NCBI GenBank assembly: GCA_021234155.1
Contig: JAJEKV010000487.1
Coordinates: forward strand, 1 to 64,000
Length of the DNA: 64,000 nucleotides
Source: Isoetes taiwanensis
Lineage: Eukaryota; Streptophyta; Lycopodiopsida; Isoetales; Isoetaceae
Direction: 5' to 3'
The notes under the pieces: generated by a model
What the model saw: only the letters and a program-made list of their open reading frames with translations
Told to the model about the DNA's origin: nothing
Database searches by the model: none
Position numbers and translations under genes: made by a program
Shown here: positions 57,991 through 64,000 of the stretch, piece after piece
How the letters are laid out: each line of letters opens with the position of its first letter
How positions within the stretch are numbered: the first letter of the stretch is position 1

Positions 57991-59095
57991 TTAATCACCA
58001 TACCACATTTGACAAACCACACATTAATATAAACTATCACATCTGCCAAGCTGCATATTACATATTACAAATACAAAAGTAATTCGATAGTTTATAATGG
58101 ACATTACAAAAGATGGTGAACATTGTTTTTGTTCACTATCAAGCACACCTTGTGCATAGGTACTCTTTTCACCCCTATATTTTGACAACAAATTAATAGA
58201 TACAACTATTTAAGTACTGATTGTCGTCATTGCTGCAACAACAAAAGTATATACCTTAGAAAAGTGACAACATCAATAGCCACAAGTCTTTTTTAACTGA
58301 CAAACACCCTCCACACAATAGTCAAATGATCTGTGATGAAACTATTGAAGCATATTGATTTCTCTTGAGATTGCATAGTTCATTACTGCCTTTCTAAAAT
58401 GACTCAAATGGTTCCAGAATGACTTCCATGGCATACGCATTTATGTTTTTGTTTCCCTTTATATAAGCCAATGATCATCAAAATTTCTCTTCTAATGCCT
58501 AGATTCTCCAAATACATGTAGCATTTTATTTTTACTTCCTCTGCTTATGTTTCCTCGCGTTGTCATATACATGCTGCCTTTGGGCACAAAATCTAAGAAT
58601 CATATACTATATGGATGCATTTATTTCCACCTATCCATGTCTTCTCTTCAAAGATTGTGAACCACTCCACGGGTTCATGCCTTGATTTTTTCACCCACCA
58701 AGTAGTTCTTGAATGTTTATTCCTCAACCACCAAGGCAGCATATTTCACTTCGAATATAATTCCTTCTTTATAAAACATTAGACAAATGTAGACATTTCA
58801 TCTTGTCCATTGTTGTCCCTTTTGCAAAGGTTGGAATGCATCATCATGCATGTCCTACTCCATGGGTTGGGATGTACCCACCAACATGCATTTAAGATTG
58901 AGAGCCAAAGAGAAACACTTCATATGCCAAAATGTTTGTTCTTTTTACTATCATTCCATATATAAAGCAGTATATTTTCTGTTCTTAGAAAATAGGGAAC
59001 TAATTTTTCTGGGCTGAGCACAGCCCTGGGATTGACACGTACATTTTTTCTTCATTTTTTAAAATCTTTAAAAGAAAATATTGTACTGTTGACAC
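57991..59095. other. No recognisable gene
   Basis: AT-rich sequence with no ORF above background and no clear repeat. Confidence 0.4.
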
Positions 59096-59632
59096 GTGAA
59101 TCTTCCCCTTTTCTTGCTCTGCAAGCAATCCATTCTTGCACTATTGGGGCGTCCAGCCATAGCCAGACACATTGCTTGCCCCTCGCATACAAATCCGATC
59201 CTTCATTTTAAGCCTCAATCGCCTTCATTCTTGCATCTTGGATATGAATCGACCACTTGGGCTCCTCGCCTTCTTCTTAGCTTGCATGGATATCCTGTTC
59301 ATAGCATTTCGTCCATCCTAGCTTCGCTTCGTTTTTCTTCCACCAAGCTTCCGATTAGAACCGTGTTTAATCTATCTTTGTTTACTTTTGAGCCAAATGA
59401 TTCATTCCTTTTTCTTGCTTTGCCAAAACAGGGATTCAAATGGCAACAAAAATCATTTGTGATCTTTATGGGACCAAAATGTGGGCGACTCTTGCGGAAG
59501 AAACGAGCGAATCGGTTGAACTGTATGCCAATGTGTAAACAGCGAGGCCGATTGATTAGCATGCATGCGGCGAGCGGGCTAAACGCGAGGTGGCTGGATC
59601 TGCGGGGCTGGACCGCTGCAGAAAAAAAATAG
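59096..59632 (+). other. Open frame of 178 codons without an early ATG
   Basis: The frame is open from a GTG at 59096 to a TAG. The first in-frame ATG is late (before GPKCGRLLRKKRANRL). Composition is mixed: hydrophobic first, basic last. No family recognised, and a 119-codon minus-strand frame overlaps. It could be an exon, but support is weak. Confidence 0.2.
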
Positions 59633-62173
59633 AAGACATTTGAAGAAAGTAGGGGCAATCATCAGCTAGGCCTTACCAAACGAGGGTGATCTACATATAT
59701 TGATAAGTTTAAATTTTAGAATGGTTATTGAAGTGCAGTAGTCTAGAGATAGATAAATTCATAGATTAAGAATGTAGGAATGGTGTGTGGAAGCACAAAG
59801 GCAACATACATGAAGGACATAAATGAGAGGAAAAATATTGGAAATAGGATAGAATGGATAATTAATTTGTGATTTCCCTGTTTATACTACTAGAAACGAG
59901 GGATCAAGAAGCATGATGGTCAAGCCATCTTAATATAAGATTTATTATTGCGGTTGCCCTTTAATACTCGGTCCTTATTACCCAAGAAACGCATATGCGG
60001 GGCCAAAGGTTTCCTAAAGGGTCGATAGATATGATTTGGAACACTTTTGCACTAAAATATGTCCGCCAAAAATCCAAGAGAGGAAACCCCAAACAAGATT
60101 TCATGAAAGAAGAAGAGGTCGGATTCTGGCCCCGGGAAGCCCGGGTTGGTCGATCATAACCAACCAGAAAATATTAAGTCGAAGGACAAATCAGAAGGGA
60201 AAAAGATGAGAATCTGAGAATGAGTACAGAAGAATTGATTCATGCTTTTATGTGAAAGCAAGGAAAGGACACATATGAAATAATATCTCCACCTCTAGGT
60301 ATGGATATGGAAGGGGCCTTGCTTGCAAGTCCACACAGTGCCCATTTTGCTTTAAGGCATTATTTGGATGCCCGAAATGGAAGTTCTAGATGTGTCTTTG
60401 GGAAACACCCTAAGGTAAAATCAGAACATTGAGAACATGCTCTTTAGACTACCATTTTCTTTGATTGTGTTTTTGATTACCTTAGGTGTATTCTCTTGCG
60501 AATGGTCGAGCATGCCTTGGAGAAATTCTATCTGAGGGCTGATCTCAGGGAACTTTTTTGAGGATGGCCTTGGTCCACAAGATGGCCTTGATCCTGATTA
60601 GATCTATCTTTGAACATGGAGTCTTAGAAATAGCCAATCATTATAGAATCGCAATTCATGTATGGCGGAGAAAAGCTCGGAATAAGCGGTCTTATTAAAA
60701 TACAAAAGAGAAACATACTAGTAAACCTAAATTGGGAAAGGTCGAGGATACTATGTTGGGGATCTTGAGAGGAGGTCACTACTTAGAGATGTGTGAAACC
60801 TTCTTTTAAGCTTGAAGCAACGATTTCGGGATTACCCACGGTATCTTTGGATATTTATAAGATTCAATATAACAAGGTATGCATCATTTTCATGCTTTCG
60901 GAACGAAGCCTTATTCGAGGTTTCACTTACGTCTTGACAACTTATATATTATCGCGGGATGTTGGTCAATCAATATTGGAAAGTTATTCGAGAAAGTATT
61001 GGAGAGCTTACCTCATTTTGTTTAATAATTTGTTGAGTTCTACTGCGCCTAGAATGAATGCCCCATTTCTTGCTTCAAATCTCATGACCCTTTTTTTTTT
61101 TTTTTACATTTTGCATTCCAGCAATCTTACACCCATTATACTAAGCCATTTCCCATCCAATAACCTTTCCCATGTGCTATGTCGGTACATGTTCTACCCC
61201 TGTAATCCCTTACGAAATGTTCTCCACATCCCATTTGTTTTACTCTCATGTCAAACTTAGAGACCGCGATCGCCTAATCCCTCGATCGTTCTCAAAGCGA
61301 CTTTGCTTTCTACGATTCCTTTATTAACTTAAGCACCTATCATATCCTTCCATTGAAATTAATCGATTTCACTTTAATTTTAAGGTTAAAAGTCTTAGCC
61401 TCTTTAGTGAGACCTTTTTTTTGTGGGTTTCATTCTTGGCCTAGCTCATCTTTCCATATCTAACATGCTCCTTTGGACCACATTGTTGCTCTTAAGCCAT
61501 ACCACGTGGGTCCGGTTGTGCATTATGTGTAATATTATAATTGCAACTTCTATACTATGGCCACAAAATGGCAAAGGACAAATCACACCCCGATTGGCAT
61601 GGTGGTTGCTTTGGGCCCTCCCCACCAACTTCGACAACCCATGCTGCTGTCTAGGGTGGTAAAACCCTTCAAACTTGGAAGATTAGGAGATGTAGTGTCT
61701 TCAATGAAAGGATATGGATAATGTATTGTAATTGAACACTTCATGTTTTGCTCCTTTGTGAAATCCATTTGTTTAGGGGGACCCGAAGATATTGCAATTG
61801 CTAGTTTTAGAATATGGTAAGTTCAAATCCTGCATGTTCTTTAGCATCTCAAGGATGTCGGAATTGAGACCTATTATTTGAGCACAAAACTTCTTTTTCG
61901 GTGGAAAATTGGAAAAGAAAGTTTTGGAGTATTGTAAGTTCAAATCTGCATGTTCTTTCGCATCTCAAGGATGTCGAATTGAGATCTATTCGAATTGAGC
62001 ACAAAACTTCTTTTTACCTTGAATTGGAGAAGAGAAAATGTAAAGGCTATCCAAGGATAAATTCTTGTATTTATAATCTTTAAATTACTCGCTCTTGGTA
62101 AATGAGAGACAAAAGTGATATTGGGCATTGTACCAATAATAAACCTTGGCTTACCTCAGTTTTGTCAAAATTG
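59633..62173. other. Anonymous region with one longer open frame
   Basis: A 155-codon plus-strand frame (60793-61260) starts at GTG and passes through a 16-T run, giving poly-Phe. Near 61810-61990 a phrase (gttcaaatc.tgcatgttctt..catctcaaggatgtcg) is duplicated about 125 bp apart. No gene can be supported. Confidence 0.3.
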
Positions 62174-62216
62174 TGGAGGAGGAGGAGGAGGAGGAGGAGG
62201 AGGAGGAGGAGGAGGA
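62174..62216. repeat. (GGA)n microsatellite
   Basis: About fourteen uninterrupted gga units. Confidence 0.95.
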
Positions 62217-62689
62217 ATATTTTAGAGAGGGTAAGTGTATTAAATTATTCGTTGAACAAACGATTCGTGAACAAACATAATTTTTTCATGGAATGTGGGA
62301 GGACAAATAGAATAGAATGGAATGGATTTTTAATGTCTAGAAGATCAATAGGCCATGAAACCCATACAATTAGGTAGTACAACCATTATTACTAGAATTA
62401 AAAGACCCCTGCCTCGAAAAGTTTTTAAGGGAAAAGCCTTTGCAATAATGATGATACCATAAAAAGTTAATAATCAATTAGTTTATACAAGAAAGATCAT
62501 TGTGACTGCTGCTGGCTCAGCAATTGTAGCACAATAACAAGAGGTTCTCGGGGATTGGATATGGATGTAAAAATAATTCCTGGAACCGTAGACCATATCC
62601 CTAAAAAAATTGAATGGGTAATTATAAAAAAAAAATAACATAGATCACATCAAAATCGTAGCAAAAAATAATATAGATCATGTTATCTC

Positions 62690-62984
62690 ACTTATTTTAT
62701 TGGTTAACGCATTTTTATTAGGACATTGAGTTATTTTGGTAAAGGTTCGAAAACCTTTAGCAAAGTCATATAAAGGTTCGAGTCCCAGTATTTTATAAAA
62801 CAAAACCTTAGGCAAACTCATATTTTATATTTCAAAACAGTAGGCGCCCCCGACCATAATTAACCATAATCAAAATGAGAGGTACCCAGAGGCCCCATCA
62901 TATGGTCTGGTACCTCAAAAATGTATAATACCGATAACGATAATGTCAAATAACGATTCTTGATCAAAAAAAAAAAAAAAAAAA
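62690..62984 (+). mobile_element. Possible SINE with B box and poly(A) tail
   Basis: An A-box-like attggttaacgc at about 62700 and a perfect B-box-like ggttcgagtccc near 62777 are followed about 190 bp later by a run of about 19 A at 62965-62984. The A-B spacing is wide because of an apparent internal duplication of aaaggttcga. No target duplication identified. Confidence 0.35.
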
Positions 62985-63856
62985 GATACATCTTAAAAGT
63001 GTATAATTTTCATGTTCAATGACCTGTAGCTAGTAACATTCACATAATCTCACCCCTCGTGGTAATTGTAGTTGTTCCCACCTACCTATTTCAATTCGTG
63101 GATTTTGTACAAATTGATGCAATAGCTACAAGCTTTTTTTCTGGACAAAAGAGCAAGCAAATAAGAGTAGCCCAAGTGCCAAAATGGGGTTTATATGTGC
63201 ATGATAATGACTAGTTTTAACTTAGGCCAAGACATTTGCATCCCATATCTTTGAAGAAAATGACCATCTAGATTTTGTTCCAAAAGCGTCGGATCAGCAT
63301 TAAAGCCAAACTCTAACCTACAATAACAATGGCATTCTCAAGTTTATAGCAATAGAGTTGCAAATTTAAATAGTGCGCCTAGAATGGCATTTCAGTGTTC
63401 GGCTTGGTGGGAATGTGATTGAGAAAATTATGCGTGCAAAGAGGGTAAAAAGGAATCCATCATGTCCTTCTATAGGCTATTATGTAGGTTAAAACATGCT
63501 AGGACTAAGCTAGGTACTACAACTATTCTTCATGCCCACAATTTCCATATGCATCAACTACCACAATGACTTGGAATTTTTATATCACAATTGCAAGAGA
63601 TTCTCTTACAAATTCCCTTTTAGAGGGGTAATGTGCATAAATCTGAGGTTTATGATTCAAGCAGCTAAGGAGTTCCTTTTGAAAACAAAATACCACCTTA
63701 TCTAGCTTTAGTTTTGTATCCCACCTTTAAAGGCCTTATAGAAATATCTAAAAGAAAACAAAACTCCATCTTGACCATATGAACGACCAACTTCATGGAA
63801 ATCTTATGCCCATGAAAATAACACTTGTTTGACTATTCCTGTTCTATTCTAGTACA
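62985..63856. other. No recognisable gene
   Basis: AT-rich sequence without long ORFs or repeats. Confidence 0.4.
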
Positions 63857-63869
63857 TATAAATATAAAT
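63857..63869 (+). promoter_or_regulatory. TATA-like element near the right edge
   Basis: tataaatataaat about 27 bp before an ATG at 63896. Confidence 0.35.
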
Positions 63870-63895
63870 GCAAACTCCCCAAAAACACACCAACC

Positions 63896-63976
63896 ATGAG
63901 GATTGCCAATGCCATATGTATTGTGCTTGCAATCTATGAATGTTTTGAAATTTCACATGCAAGTGGTGTGTCTTAA
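63896..63976 (+). CDS. Possible small secreted peptide or truncated first exon
   Basis: The ATG at 63896 opens MRIANAICIVLAIYECFEIS and ends after 26 codons at TAA 63974-63976. The hydrophobic run suggests a signal peptide. It sits just downstream of a TATA-like element. It could be a first exon whose donor (aagtg/gtgtg) leads off the window. No family recognised. Confidence 0.25.
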   Translation: MRIANAICIVLAIYECFEISHASGVS

Positions 63977-64000
63977 TATTACAACAAAAATAACATGAAA

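Noticed and set aside
59096-59632. 178-codon ORF as a real gene
   Set aside because: No early ATG, no motif, an overlapping opposite-strand ORF and no splice or promoter support.
60793-61260. 155-codon ORF as a membrane protein
   Set aside because: Starts at GTG and its hydrophobic run comes from a poly(T) tract.

Overview
This looks like a transposon-rich stretch of a land-plant nuclear genome. The evidence is spliceosomal GT-AG introns, TATA-type promoters, a plant papain-type cysteine protease, a decayed plant-type GH5 glucan beta-glucosidase, and abundant plant LINE, copia, hAT and transposase remains. Only one gene in 64 kb looks intact. The DUF7869-type transposases and a ParB-like gene are, as far as I recall, commoner in bryophytes, lycophytes, ferns and algae than in flowering plants. 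A non-flowering plant is therefore my guess, not something the sequence proves.

Layout. 0.16-2.6 kb: internally deleted copia element with both LTRs. 3.0-5.3 kb: two truncated RTE-type LINE copies ending in microsatellites. 8.3-10.2 kb: GH5 pseudogene that keeps its introns. 11.6-15.1 kb: AT-rich decayed LINE (+). 15.6-20.3 kb: GC-rich decayed LINE (-). 21.2-21.6 kb: foldback element holding a tRNA-like sequence. 21.8-22.8 and 40.3-41.4 kb: a direct repeat of about 1 kb in two copies. Between these copies lie three decayed intron-bearing loci on the minus strand (FCP1/HAD-phosphatase-like, ParB-like, and an acidic nuclear-type protein), a 906-bp hAT element with a perfect 8-bp target duplication, and a DUF7869-type transposase pseudogene. 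42.2-44.1 kb: the intact cysteine protease gene (-), four exons, 338 aa. 46.9-56.2 kb: a candidate 9.3-kb DNA transposon bounded by a perfect 29-bp inverted repeat and carrying a second, divergent DUF7869-type pseudogene. 56.2-64 kb: mostly AT-rich anonymous sequence with a coiled-coil gene remnant, simple repeats, a possible SINE and a possible small gene start at the right edge.

The most unusual signal is a family of palindromes, core ACGCC-N-GGCGT. Seven sit inside one 301-bp intron of the ParB-like locus, the last five at exactly 32-bp spacing. More copies lie in the putative introns of the two neighbouring decayed loci, one pair forming the ends of a 137-bp hairpin. A second, unrelated palindrome family (TTCTCGACT..AGTCGAGAA) lies between convergent gene remnants inside the 9.3-kb candidate transposon. 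Function is not shown for either family.

The genes do not form a pathway. The protease acts alone, and everything else is mobile DNA or broken genes. Many gene remnants carry single-base frameshifts and stops, so they are called pseudogenes.
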